Below, one piece after another: positions 48,965-58,875 of a stretch of 64,000 nt of DNA. The DNA is from Bin25 sp965221765. Lineage in GTDB: Bacteria; Bacteroidota; Bacteroidia; Flavobacteriales; Flavobacteriaceae. Below the pieces are notes generated by a model. That model did no database searches and was not told the DNA's origin. It worked only from the letters and a program-made list of their open reading frames with translations. Made by a program: the position numbers and the translations under genes. The number at the start of each line of letters is the position of its first letter. Position 1 is the stretch's first letter. The DNA is taken from NCBI GenBank assembly GCA_965221765.1, contig OZ244911.1, forward strand, positions 372,001 to 436,000, written 5' to 3'.

Positions 48965-49738
48965 TCAATTAAAAAAAGTATTTAAACACGTTTTACCCAT
49001 TTTTATTGTATCCTTTTTAGATACCAAACTAAATGGTCGATGAGCCGCTTTGCCAAAGACTAAATTGGTTTCAAAATCATCAATCTTAACTCGGTATCTC
49101 TCTAAGTTATAGGGCTTTGTTCGGAGATTTCCTTCCTTGGTATAATTTGTTGAATAGATAATTTCTTTTGATAAAAGATGCAAGGGTTCTAGATATGCTA
49201 TCGCTACCGAAAGAATAATCAATTGAGGTTTAATTTCCACCATCAGTCTTTTCCAAAATTCAAATCCATCCTTTATCAACAATGATTTTTGATATTGGGA
49301 TAGTTTCCCCCAAGTAGGATTGGTTGCTAGCGGTGAACCAATATCGGTGTGTAGGACTTTATCGTATGAATTATCAGGATAATAACTACACTTGAGACCA
49401 TTTAAAAAAGTCTCAAATGAAGGTTTAAACCATCGATTGTAAGGCCTATATTTAAAATAATTGTTTAGGGACTTTACAAGTGTTTCCCCGGTTGTTTCGT
49501 ATTGAGGAAATCTAAAATAGGAATAGTTTTGATCATGTGATAATCTGAATTCTTTAACCGATGGATTCAAGGCCACTGTAACGACCTTTTTATTTTGACT
49601 GACAAAGGATTCTAAATCACCAAAAAATAAAATTGGAAGGCTTGGTTTGACCACAAAATCGTAATGATCCATTTTTTGATAATAAGCCATGATATCTTCG
49701 ATCAGTCCTTTGGATAATGTCATAAGCATCAGTTTCAC
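48965..49738 (-). CDS. Hypothetical, uracil-DNA-glycosylase-fold-like
   Basis: A 257-residue soluble protein. The stretch VVTVALNPSVKEFR resembles the G-x-N-P-G/S loop of UDG-superfamily proteins, and QLIILSVAIAYLEPL would be the next core strand. A conserved-looking HTDIGSPLATNPTW lies between them. I am not certain of the fold. The segment WFKPSFETFLNGLKCSYY is typical of a family of uncharacterised bacterial proteins with the same N-P-S loop. Function unknown. It stands alone between the Bax-inhibitor gene and the fucosidase. Confidence 0.5.
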   Translation of the reverse strand: MKLMLMTLSKGLIEDIMAYYQKMDHYDFVVKPSLPILFFGDLESFVSQNKKVVTVALNPSVKEFRLSHDQNYSYFRFPQYETTGETLVKSLNNYFKYRPYNRWFKPSFETFLNGLKCSYYPDNSYDKVLHTDIGSPLATNPTWGKLSQYQKSLLIKDGFEFWKRLMVEIKPQLIILSVAIAYLEPLHLLSKEIIYSTNYTKEGNLRTKPYNLERYRVKIDDFETNLVFGKAAHRPFSLVSKKDTIKMGKTCLNTFFN

Positions 49739-49795
49739 CGAAAATAGAAGAATTCTATGATATAGTTTGATGAACTATTTTAATCTAAAACGCAA
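49738..49795 (-). repeat. Second solo IS3-type end
   Basis: About 50 bases from 49741 match the IS3 terminal sequence (core GATATAGTTTGATGAACTAT and the flanking TTTTAAT..AAA) with a handful of changes. No transposase nearby. It directly abuts the start of the 48965-49738 gene. Confidence 0.5.
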
Positions 49796-49897
49796 CTTCG
49801 TATTAAAAAAACTTTGAGAAAAAATACTTCGTGAACATTTTAGAATTCATAAAGGAGGTGTGGGGAGGGATACTACAGATGGTTATTTCGTTCGTTT

Positions 49898-51727
49898 TTA
49901 TTTGCCGGATACATTGATAGGTCTTATTCTTATAGATTTGAGGCTTGATGACTGCCGATTCCCTTCTACCAAAGAGGTCGTAATGGTATGTTTTCCAGGA
50001 GTTTTAAATTCTAAAATGCCCATATTGTAGTATGCATATTTATGGGTAGCACCTTGTTGGTTCTGAACTGAAATGCCTTCATCAGTGACGGTTTTCCATA
50101 CCAATCTGTTTTCACCGGAATAACATAGGTCTAAATAATAATAACCCAATTTTTGTACGTTTATTTCCCAAGTAACCTTCCCATTTTCTTCCCAATTACT
50201 GACTTGATTTGTATGCTTCCATTCTCCAAATTTTTCCATCCATCTTATCTGTTTTTCTTGAGCGTTTTCAGATTTTCCTAAAGCGACCGGTATTATGTTT
50301 TCCATATTAGGATGAAGACCAATGTCGGAATTCATGTTTAAAGAACTTATATTTTCTTTTAACCTCACTTCAATTACAGAAATTAGATTATCGGGGGCTT
50401 TTTTAGGAATATTAAAAATGATCCAGTCCTTTACTTTATTATATGAAACACGATTTAATCCTGAAGTATTTAGAATAGATGCCGATTCTATATCACTCTC
50501 CAAATTTGGAAGATATAGTTTTCCATCTTGAGGCCAGTCAAATACATGAAGAAATAATGATTTTTCTTTGGTTGTAATATCTCCCCATGGTAATTGATAT
50601 CCCAAAGGAGAACTTCCTGCTGCATATATAACTTGAGGATATTTTTCTATCCACTGTCCTACTTCTCTTAAAAAAGTTTTTCCAATTAAAGGCACTTCTC
50701 CATTTGAATCTGGCCCCACATTTAATAAGTAGCTTCCCCCTCTAGCCACCGTGCTTATAAGTCTTTTTAAAATTTCTTTTGAACTTTTAAAATTTTTATC
50801 ATACCAAACAAAAGACCAAGAGTCGTTAATCGTGTCTGCGGTTTCCCATAGCCCATCAATATTTTTTAATGGCACTTCCATATCTCCCTTACTTATATAA
50901 TCACCCATCCCATGACCAATTCTACTACACATCATGGCTTTGGGTTGAAGCTTTCTTACCATGTCTGCCAATTCTACAATATATTTTTTGGGCATCTTTC
51001 CAGGAGTGTCAAACCACACAAAATCTATTTGCCCATAATTTGTGCAGATCTCTTTTACCTGTGGCAGGCATTTTTGATAGAAATAATCCTCAAAGTATAC
51101 CTTATTCCCCTCATCATCTATTTTCGGTCCTCTGCCACCACCCGGAGTCGTCCAGTCTTGAAAATGTGAATAATAAAAACCAAATCCCAAGCCCAATTCA
51201 CGACAAGCCGCAGATAGTTCATGCATTGGATCTCTTGCAAAAGGAGTTGCATCGACTATATTAAAACCACTCACTTTAGATTTAAACATGGCAAACCCTT
51301 CATGATGCTTGCTAGTAATAATGATGTATTTCATACCAGCATCTTTAGCTAGTTTGGCTATTTCTCTAGCATTAAATTTTATGGGGTTAAACTGTTTTGC
51401 TACAGCCATATATTCTTTAGGTGGAATATTGGCAACTCTCGGACTCATCAACCATTCACCAATGCCATAATAGGTTTTCCCATCCCACACCCCTGCTAAA
51501 TTGGAATAAAGTCCCCAATGTATGAACATAGCGAAGTTGCCTTCATCGAAGAGTTTACCTTTTCCATTTTTAAGAGCATCGAGCTTCAGTTGTTCTTCAC
51601 CCCACATCTGATCCATTGTGTTTTGGTCTTTTATTTGAGCAAAAAGGCTATGGAATGAAAATAGGAGTATTAGGCTGAAAGGTTTTATGAAATAAAACCG
51701 CCTATAAATATCGTTGTTTGGATTCAT
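49898..51727 (-). CDS. Alpha-L-fucosidase (GH29)
   Basis: A 609-residue secreted glycoside hydrolase: signal peptide about 1-31 (ending LFAQ), catalytic TIM barrel at about 35-390, then a C-terminal beta-sandwich and a further carbohydrate-binding-like region from about 480. Active-site features are His70 (FIHWGLYS), His141-His142 (KHHEGF), and the nucleophile Asp240 (VWFDTPG). It removes terminal L-fucose from glycans, probably in the periplasm or outside. With fucP, the mutarotase and three nearby sulfatases it suggests use of sulfated fucans or host fucosylated glycans. Intact. Confidence 0.92.
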   Translation of the reverse strand: MNPNNDIYRRFYFIKPFSLILLFSFHSLFAQIKDQNTMDQMWGEEQLKLDALKNGKGKLFDEGNFAMFIHWGLYSNLAGVWDGKTYYGIGEWLMSPRVANIPPKEYMAVAKQFNPIKFNAREIAKLAKDAGMKYIIITSKHHEGFAMFKSKVSGFNIVDATPFARDPMHELSAACRELGLGFGFYYSHFQDWTTPGGGRGPKIDDEGNKVYFEDYFYQKCLPQVKEICTNYGQIDFVWFDTPGKMPKKYIVELADMVRKLQPKAMMCSRIGHGMGDYISKGDMEVPLKNIDGLWETADTINDSWSFVWYDKNFKSSKEILKRLISTVARGGSYLLNVGPDSNGEVPLIGKTFLREVGQWIEKYPQVIYAAGSSPLGYQLPWGDITTKEKSLFLHVFDWPQDGKLYLPNLESDIESASILNTSGLNRVSYNKVKDWIIFNIPKKAPDNLISVIEVRLKENISSLNMNSDIGLHPNMENIIPVALGKSENAQEKQIRWMEKFGEWKHTNQVSNWEENGKVTWEINVQKLGYYYLDLCYSGENRLVWKTVTDEGISVQNQQGATHKYAYYNMGILEFKTPGKHTITTSLVEGNRQSSSLKSIRIRPINVSGK

Positions 51728-52101
51728 AAACTAAAATTGATAGAGATGTTAATATAATTGGCCCTTATCTTACTTTTTGTAAGAGTTTAATATAAAAAAG
51801 ATGGAATTCACTGAAAATCTCTATCCAATAACATCAGTCTCCTAAGTATTTCTTATAATTAGACATATTTTTAGCGTATTTAAAGCTGTTTTAATCGTCA
51901 TTTTGATTCTAGTTTGTTCATCATTGGCATCTATTTTTTGATTTGATAAATTTTCAATTTCAAGAAAATGAAAAGTTCAACAAACTGACGGCATGACAAT
52001 TTAAAATAAATCTCAACAAAAATCTGCCCACCATTCATGGTGGTTCTTATAAATCAAGATTCTTTGAATAGGGCAATTAATCTTTTGGAAATAACGCAGT
52101 T
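51728..52101. other. Intergenic, nothing recognised
   Basis: AT-rich, no frame, no clear promoter motif. It may hold the fucosidase promoter. Confidence 0.5.
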
Positions 52102-53916
52102 CTATATTTTGGAAGGCTTGACTTCATTTTTCTCTACGTATACATAAAAGGCGCTAGAAAGCGCTCCATCTTCTAATTCTAACCAAGCCAATAACTCTGT
52201 TTTTCCTTTTGGCACGGATAGTTGAAAGTCTACAGATTTCTTTGAATTATCGACATCAATTGACATTTCTTGGTTTCCAATTTTTATAAATGCCTTTTTG
52301 AATTTCATGGCTTTTCCATTAATGCGAGCGTTTTCTGTGGCGGTCGCTGGATATCCATCTAAAACCTCAGATCCCAAAGCGAGTCCACTTTCCATTGGCC
52401 AACGTGATATCTTAAATAAATAATTCCCTTCTTGAACAAAATCAACTTGGAAAGGGGCTGGTTTGATTGGTTGTCCACGCCTTATTCTCATTTGATTATA
52501 ATGCGGAAAATAACCAACTGTTTTAATATCATGACAGGTTAATACATCTATGGGATTTACTCCCAATAGTATGCTGGAATATTTAGTTTCTTTAATAACG
52601 CTTTCCCACCAAGAATCGTAAAATGTATTCATAGCTTCTAATCTTTTTGGGTGTTTATCTGCTATATTTTTTGATTGTCCAGGATCTTCACTTATATCAT
52701 ACAATTCTTTCCCATTCACCAACCTCCACTGACCTTGCATGACACAACTTTTCTTTCCTTTTTTTGGCCATGAGATTCGTTGTGTATCAGTAACCAAGTA
52801 TCGATCCTTCGGTTTGGTTCCCCTTAATATGTAATCGCTTAGATCTGTCCCATCCATCACTTTATTGGGAGAGTATTTTAAACCTGCAAGGGAAACGATA
52901 GTAGGCAATATATCGACATGCGCTGTTAATTCATCGAGTGATTTTCCTGCTTCCAAATTTCTATTTGGCCATTGTATAATAAAAGGTACTCTATGACCTC
53001 CATCATATACGCTGGCCTTGGTTCCGCGCATTCCTGCATTATAGCCATGAATTTGTCTAGTTTTATTATTAACTCTATAACCATGTGATGTTCCATTATC
53101 TGTAGTGAATATAACAATAGTGTTATCCCTAATATCTAAATCATCTAGCTTTTTTAACAACTTTGAGAAGTTATCATCTATATTGGTAATCATGCCATAA
53201 AACCGCTTTTGTGTTTCCAATAGTGTTTCCTCATCTTGATATAGATTATAATATTCAACCGGAACATTAAAAGGAGAGTGTGGTGCATTTAAACTAACAT
53301 AACATAAAAAAGGATGGTCTTTTTTACTTTCAATAAACTTAATAGCTTCATCGAACCAAACATCAGTACAATAACCTTCGGTTTTTTCTGGAATACCATT
53401 TCTAAAATAGGTATCATCAAAATAATTGTTGTTCCAATAGTCTGGTGTTCCACCAATACCTCCTCCTCCATGATAAAATGTTTCTTCAAAACCTCGACCC
53501 TGTGGAGTAAAAGGATGGTTGTCTCCTAAATGCCATTTGCCAAACATTCCTGTTTTATATCCGTTATTCTTAAATACATTGGCTAGTGTTACCTCTTCTT
53601 GATTTAAGATAGAAGCTCCCATGATGGTGTGCCATACACCATTTCTATTACCATTTCTGCCTGTGAGTAACCCAGCTCTTGTGGGGGAACAAGTTGTACC
53701 AACATGGTAATTAGTTAGACGAATGCCTTGTAATGCAAATTGATCGATGGCAGGAGTTTTAATAATAGGATTTCCTGTATGCCCCAAGTCTCCATAGCCT
53801 TGGTCATCAGTAATTACGAGTATAACATTGGGTAATTCTGATATTGTTCTTGTCGATTGTGTTTGAAAGAAAATAAATGTAAAGCATAAAATAGTGAAAA
53901 ACAGCGATATTCCCAT
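52102..53916 (-). CDS. Arylsulfatase-like S1 sulfatase
   Basis: A 604-residue secreted sulfatase, longer than usual. After a hydrophobic signal (about 1-20) it has Asp37-Asp38 (VITDDQGYGDLG) and the formylglycine site C76-S-P-T-R80. A further metal site (FTTDNG) lies in the middle. The last 120 residues form an additional beta-rich domain. It needs formylglycine-generating maturation, encoded elsewhere. Next to GH29 and two more sulfatases it probably desulfates fucose-containing glycan. Intact. Confidence 0.9.
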   Translation of the reverse strand: MGISLFFTILCFTFIFFQTQSTRTISELPNVILVITDDQGYGDLGHTGNPIIKTPAIDQFALQGIRLTNYHVGTTCSPTRAGLLTGRNGNRNGVWHTIMGASILNQEEVTLANVFKNNGYKTGMFGKWHLGDNHPFTPQGRGFEETFYHGGGGIGGTPDYWNNNYFDDTYFRNGIPEKTEGYCTDVWFDEAIKFIESKKDHPFLCYVSLNAPHSPFNVPVEYYNLYQDEETLLETQKRFYGMITNIDDNFSKLLKKLDDLDIRDNTIVIFTTDNGTSHGYRVNNKTRQIHGYNAGMRGTKASVYDGGHRVPFIIQWPNRNLEAGKSLDELTAHVDILPTIVSLAGLKYSPNKVMDGTDLSDYILRGTKPKDRYLVTDTQRISWPKKGKKSCVMQGQWRLVNGKELYDISEDPGQSKNIADKHPKRLEAMNTFYDSWWESVIKETKYSSILLGVNPIDVLTCHDIKTVGYFPHYNQMRIRRGQPIKPAPFQVDFVQEGNYLFKISRWPMESGLALGSEVLDGYPATATENARINGKAMKFKKAFIKIGNQEMSIDVDNSKKSVDFQLSVPKGKTELLAWLELEDGALSSAFYVYVEKNEVKPSKI

Positions 53917-54069
53917 GGGTTTATTTTTTATAGTGATTTCTATGTGTTGTTCCTATTGTTGGTTTGTTATCAAATCATAAGTTTATAAGACGTAGGCAAG
54001 GTTCATTTTCTAATAGAATTAGTTTTTATACTCACTATCCATAGTAAATGGATGAGCTTAAATATCAAA

Positions 54070-55640
54070 TCATTCAATGAAAAGCTCTTTTTTTTGGATT
54101 TTTTCAAGATGTACTTTCATAGATTTGACCAATTCAATATTTTGTTCGGCTACATTGATTTTTTGTGCAATATCATTTTTTAAATCAAAAAGTTGAACCG
54201 AATCAGTGGTTGCTTGGTACCCAAATTTAGTCTCAATCCATTTTGGTGGTTTTGTATGATACCCTGAATTATGGTTTATAAATAGCCATCTTCCCTTTCT
54301 TAACGCATATCTCTCTTTCCGAGTATTTTGTACAGTAGCCGGTCTTATATTTTTTGAAGTTTTATTACCTAGCCAAAGCCCTGAGAAATCATAACTATCA
54401 TGGGCTAATCCTTTTGGGAGATCTATATCAATTAAATGGGCCAAAGTGCTTAAAATATCGACTTGACTAAATACTTCATCACTAATGCTTCCTGGTTTGA
54501 TTTTTTTTGGCCAACGAACTATAAAGGGGACATGATGTCCTCCTTCATAAATATCTCGTTTTAATCCCCTAAATGGAGCTGAACTATGATGGTTAAAATT
54601 TTTTATTCTTTTATAAGCGTATTTTTCAGGACCGTTATCAGAAGAAAAGATTACGATGGTATTCCTAGATGTTCCCGTCTCTTCCAAAGCATTCAAGATT
54701 TCACCAACACACCAATCTGTTTGATAAACAAAATCACCATATGGTCCAGCCTTGGACTTTCCATGAAATTCTTTATTAGGGACAATCGGTGCGTGTGGAG
54801 ATGGAAAGGCCATATAAAGAAAAAAAGGTTCAGACTTATGTTTCTGGTTTTTTACGTATGATACCGCATTTTCTGTCAGAGTGGGTAATACGTTATAAAA
54901 ATCCCAATTCTCGATGGCAGGTCCTGGCCTTGCGTGCCAAGTACCTTCTAGTGCTACACCCAATCCGGATTGGCTTGTTAAGGTAGTCGTAGGTGCTGTT
55001 AAAACTTTATCATTTTCTATCCAAGCATAAGGTGGAAAGTTAATTGTTCCATCTCCAAAATAGTAATCAAATCCTATAGAACATGGTCCACCTGGAATTG
55101 ATCTAGACCAATCGTAGGCCTCTGATGGCCAAATTTCGATGTTTTTTTAAATAATGGAACTGTTTCTTTGGTCTTGAATTCGGGTTTACGTATAGCATCC
55201 CAATCCCAGCCCAAATGCCATTTACCTATAGCTGCGGTACTATATCCATTGGCTTTTAAAATCCTTGGGAGGGTTTGTTGATTTGATCGAAACACCGAAG
55301 GTCCCATTGATTTAACAAAGGCATGAAAATCACGCCAATGATACCGACCTGTTAATAGAGCGTATCTGCTAGGTGAACAGATTCCTGATGAACTATGTGC
55401 ATCGGTCATTAGTAACCCTTCATTAGCGAGCTTATCAAGATGAGGGGTAGGTATTTTTGACTTTGGATTTTGTATCCCTAAATCACCATAGCCCATATCA
55501 TCTGCATATAAAATAATTATGTTTGGATATGGTTTAGATGAACGTGGCTTTTTATGGGATGAAAGAAATAAACAGTATACTAAAAGGTAAAGAACATACC
55601 GTCCCCTAATTTTGGAAGTCCCTATCCGTTTCATAATCAT
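54070..55640 (-). pseudogene. S1 sulfatase, frameshifted in an A7 run
   Basis: Frame 55640-55074 gives the N-terminal part: Asp47-Asp48 (LYADDMGYGDLG) and the formylglycine site C88-S-P-S-R92. Frame 54963-54070 gives the C-terminal part with IVIFSSDNGPEKYA and the last domain. Between them, at the run of seven T on the plus strand (55142-55148), one base is missing: adding one A in the coding strand joins KKNIEIWPSEAYDWS and runs on to the second frame. All active-site residues are otherwise present. It may be dead, rescued by slippage, or simply a consensus error. Confidence 0.85.
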
Positions 55641-56640
55641 TTTGAGTTTTTAATAGACAATCAATTTTCTCAAGTTACATCTTTATCATTCTGCTTATCC
55701 ATGCTAGTAATTTGTTTTAAAAGTTCTTTTATTTGGTTCCACCACTTTTATTGGGTAGGGCTAGTTTTACTTGAACGAACCATATGATGTAGGAATATAT
55801 TTTCAGTAAAATTCCCTAAGAGTATAGCAAACCGGCCAACACTGAGTGTGGGCAAAGTATTGAATCAACCAAATAAAAATTTGAATCCTTTTGATGTTTC
55901 TAGTTCGTATGGAATATACAAATATAATGATTATTTATTTCCTTCACTTTGGAGTTCTCATCAAACCATCATCTAAAGTCCAGCTTCAGTTAGACATGGA
56001 GTATACGATGGAACTGATCAATGATAATGAGCAACCAACCGTTTTGGAATTGTCTATTACTGATATCGAAATTGTCTTATGCTTATCCTAAAATGGGTTA
56101 AGAGGCTATCATTCATGATTATCGGAAAAAGCTTGTTTGTCCTCATTGAGTTATTTTTCGGAGCAACACACCATTCATGGTTTTGTATCTCGTGTCCGTT
56201 GTTATGATAGTAGGTCAAAAGCATTTAGTACCGTTGGCAGAGATTTACACTATTTCACTATTGATTTTGAGTTCTAGGTGATAAAAGTTTGCTTTAAGCC
56301 AAGCTCATGCATCTAGAATAACTACGTGGCTTCGTTGTGTGTCCGTACCATTAGATTGGATCATCCATAGCTATTGCGGCTTGAAGATTGGCCAAACTTT
56401 ATCTTGACAAATTATATCACTAAAGCATCGATGAAAAAGTCTGTCAAGGACGATATCATTACTCTATGGAACTTTGTCAGAAATAACACTTTTAGGGAAT
56501 CCAAAAATTTAAAAAAGATTGACCATTCAGAAAGCCACCAGTACTCCATTATTGAATTTTTTAGCGATTTCTATTCCTTGTCATTTTTGAGTTTTTCGTT
56601 TTGCAGTTAATCTTTATTCGTTTAACCTCATGATTTCTTT
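55641..56640. other. Degenerate kilobase left of an IS3 remnant
   Basis: No intact gene. Short plus-strand frames at 56100-56280 (EQHTIHGFVSRVRCYDSRS) and 56374-56610 (RLEDWPNFILTNYITKASM) look like old protein-coding sequence but are not assignable; the first might be a zinc-finger end of a transposase. Confidence 0.3.
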
Positions 56641-57100
56641 GTACATTACCACATTAAATCCATATTTACTTAAGAGGAATAGCGATTCAAGAGTCCAATC
56701 AAATACTACCAATATTTTTGTTTTGGGAAGACGGCTTTCCCGCTGTGCCATCATCGATCGATACCGTGGTTTTGTCCTCGGCTTTGATGTTTCCAATACC
56801 ATGCCGGTGGACTGGTGTTCGGAAGTTTTCTATAAAGCCATGGAACGTTATGGTTGTCCCCTAATATGGAATACCAATCGGGGGATTCAATGGACTTCCA
56901 AGCAATATACTAGCCCCATCAGTCGTTTTTCTTTGAGTTCAGTATGGAGGGTAGAGCAAGAGCGACGGGCCATGCCTTTATCGAACGATTATGGCATTGG
57001 ATGAAACAAGAGTGCACTCCTACCGAACCCTCTGATGATGCTTTGTAGTACGACAATAAATTAGAAACATAGTTTTGGTTTTATAACTATTGAGAGACCA
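56640..57100 (+). pseudogene. IS3-family OrfB remnant
   Basis: Integrase-core text of an IS3 OrfB: CAIIDRYRGFVLGFDVSNTM, later MERYGCPLIWNTNRGIQWTS and FIERLWHWMKQE (in a neighbouring frame). The D, D and E of the catalytic triad are partly altered: N-T-N-R-G-I-Q-W stands where T-D-x-G-x-Q-F is usual, so the second Asp is Asn. It is unrelated to the IS3 type at 22983. The IS5-like copy 2 follows about 250 bases downstream. Confidence 0.7.
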
Positions 57101-57347
57101 TATCAAGGAATCTAATACCAAACGCTAGTCAATCTTTACCAAGCAATCAATAAAACATAAATCATCATGCACCATCGAAAAAGTCAAAAAAAACTATCGT
57201 TCATTCTAAATTGGAATGGGGCTTTTTCAAGCCCAAATTCGAAATAAAAACAAGCGTTATAGATCATTTAAATTTGGTCAGAAATGTCCTAACAATGGGT
57301 GTATTTCACTCATCCACACAAATTGTCAAAGAACCATAATTTTTGAT

Positions 57348-58836
57348 TAGTCGCTCCTTAAAAACTCAAATAGAGTCCATCACCCCCTTGATATGTGGGA
57401 TTGAACGGTATCCTACTGGCGAAAACAGGGTTTTGAAATCGGCTAGGAAAGGCGTCTATGGTGTCTAAATTCTTGTAGAAATGATTAAAAAAGTAGCTCT
57501 CAAACAACCCTAGTGATTAGACTCGGCATTGAAACGTATTGGCCATCCAAAACACAAGATCCCGTGGCTGGCGGATGCCATCGATTGGTCTTTTTTTGAA
57601 AACGCCTTGGAGGCGCTGTCTACCAAAACCGGCCCTCGGGCCCATCCTATTGGAGTGATGGTGGGTGGTTGGATGCTGAAACGGCTTTACTATTTAGGGG
57701 ATGAAACGCTCATGGATCGCTGGATGGAACATCCTGATAGGCCATCCTTCATGGGTTTTGATGTCATGAACCACCAACCGCCTGGCGATTCCTCTGATGG
57801 GCGTCATTCCTAGAGATCGTATGGGTCCATCAGGCGTGGAAAAGATGTTTGCTTATGGGGTCTGGTTGCATCAGAAAGAAATCAAAAAATCTTCATCGGT
57901 GGTCTGATCGGATACCACCGTGCAAGGGAACAACGGGAGGGTTTCCACCGATGCCCAACGGAACCAAAATGGGATGGACCCATGCCACCAGATGGCCAAA
58001 AAAGAAAACATAAAACAACGACAGACGGTTGCCAAGGCCTCCAAAGAACGGGGGCGTCCAACCGTTAACGGGAAGCCTCCCCAACGGGCCAAAAAAGCCC
58101 AAAAGGCCACTGCCAAAGGCAAGACCTTCGCGGGCCGACCAGTCCGAGAGCTCGAACGAAAACCAGCTCCCCAACCAAAAGGTCTGTACCCAAAAGAACG
58201 GGGTCGGGACCAACGAGTGATCCATCAACAGCGATTCGATCAAAACCAGCCATGCACCGCTGGCATGGCCAAAGGCCAAGCTCATCAAATGGATGCCTTT
58301 GGAAATAACGTCGGCTGGATGGCGACGGAAAGGCCAACCATGATCATCACGGCCATCGGTGCTTTGGAGGGCCACCCGCATGACCGCCAAACCATCCAAC
58401 CCTGGTGGGAACCATAGGAATCCATCGTCGGTCGAGCGTCCAAAGAACTAGTGTATGATCGAGGGGGTCGAGGAAAACCTCCGATCGGCCATACCAAGAG
58501 ATCGATGCCAGGCAAACCATTGAAAAGGGATCCCCCCCCCCTATCCAAAACAAAAGAAGCGGAAAAAGGGTCGACGCCCAGCGGCCATGGAGCCACTGAT
58601 TGGCCCCCTCAAAACAGAACATCGACTGCAGGAAAACGATTGGATGGGCGCCCCATGGCCAACGATGAAGGCCTATTTGGCGGCTACGGGGTGGCATTGG
58701 AAGAAATTCATGAAACCACTAGTTCAATAGGTTCTTTTTTACTTTTTCAGAGGGGCTCTATTTTCAGTTCAAAGAACTTCGATAATAAAAACAAGTGAAC
58801 GACAACTGGTAAAAAAAACTTTTTAAGGAGCGACTA
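57348..58836 (+). mobile_element. IS5-like element, copy 2 (1489 bp)
   Basis: Same element as copy 1 but inverted, with the same terminal repeats (TAGTCGCTCC...GGAGCGACTA) and TA on both outer ends. The transposase pieces are at 57529-57813, 57920-58417 and 58451-58798, identical in sequence to copy 1 except one extra Pro from a C10 run (58532-58541) against 7 in copy 1. It has the same frameshift near 57790, TGA at 57905-57907 and TAG at 58415-58417. It is inserted between a dead IS3 piece and the fourth sulfatase. Very recent duplication of a broken element. Confidence 0.9.
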
Positions 58837-58875
58837 ATTAATCAACTTGTCAATGGAATAAACCAATATGTTAGA

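Noticed and set aside
50869..51264. Plus-strand 131-residue frame inside the fucosidase gene
   Set aside because: It is antisense to conserved GH29 sequence and has no family features.
55891..56610. Two plus-strand frames (66 and 78 residues) as genes
   Set aside because: Short, no start context and composition of decayed DNA beside an IS3 remnant.
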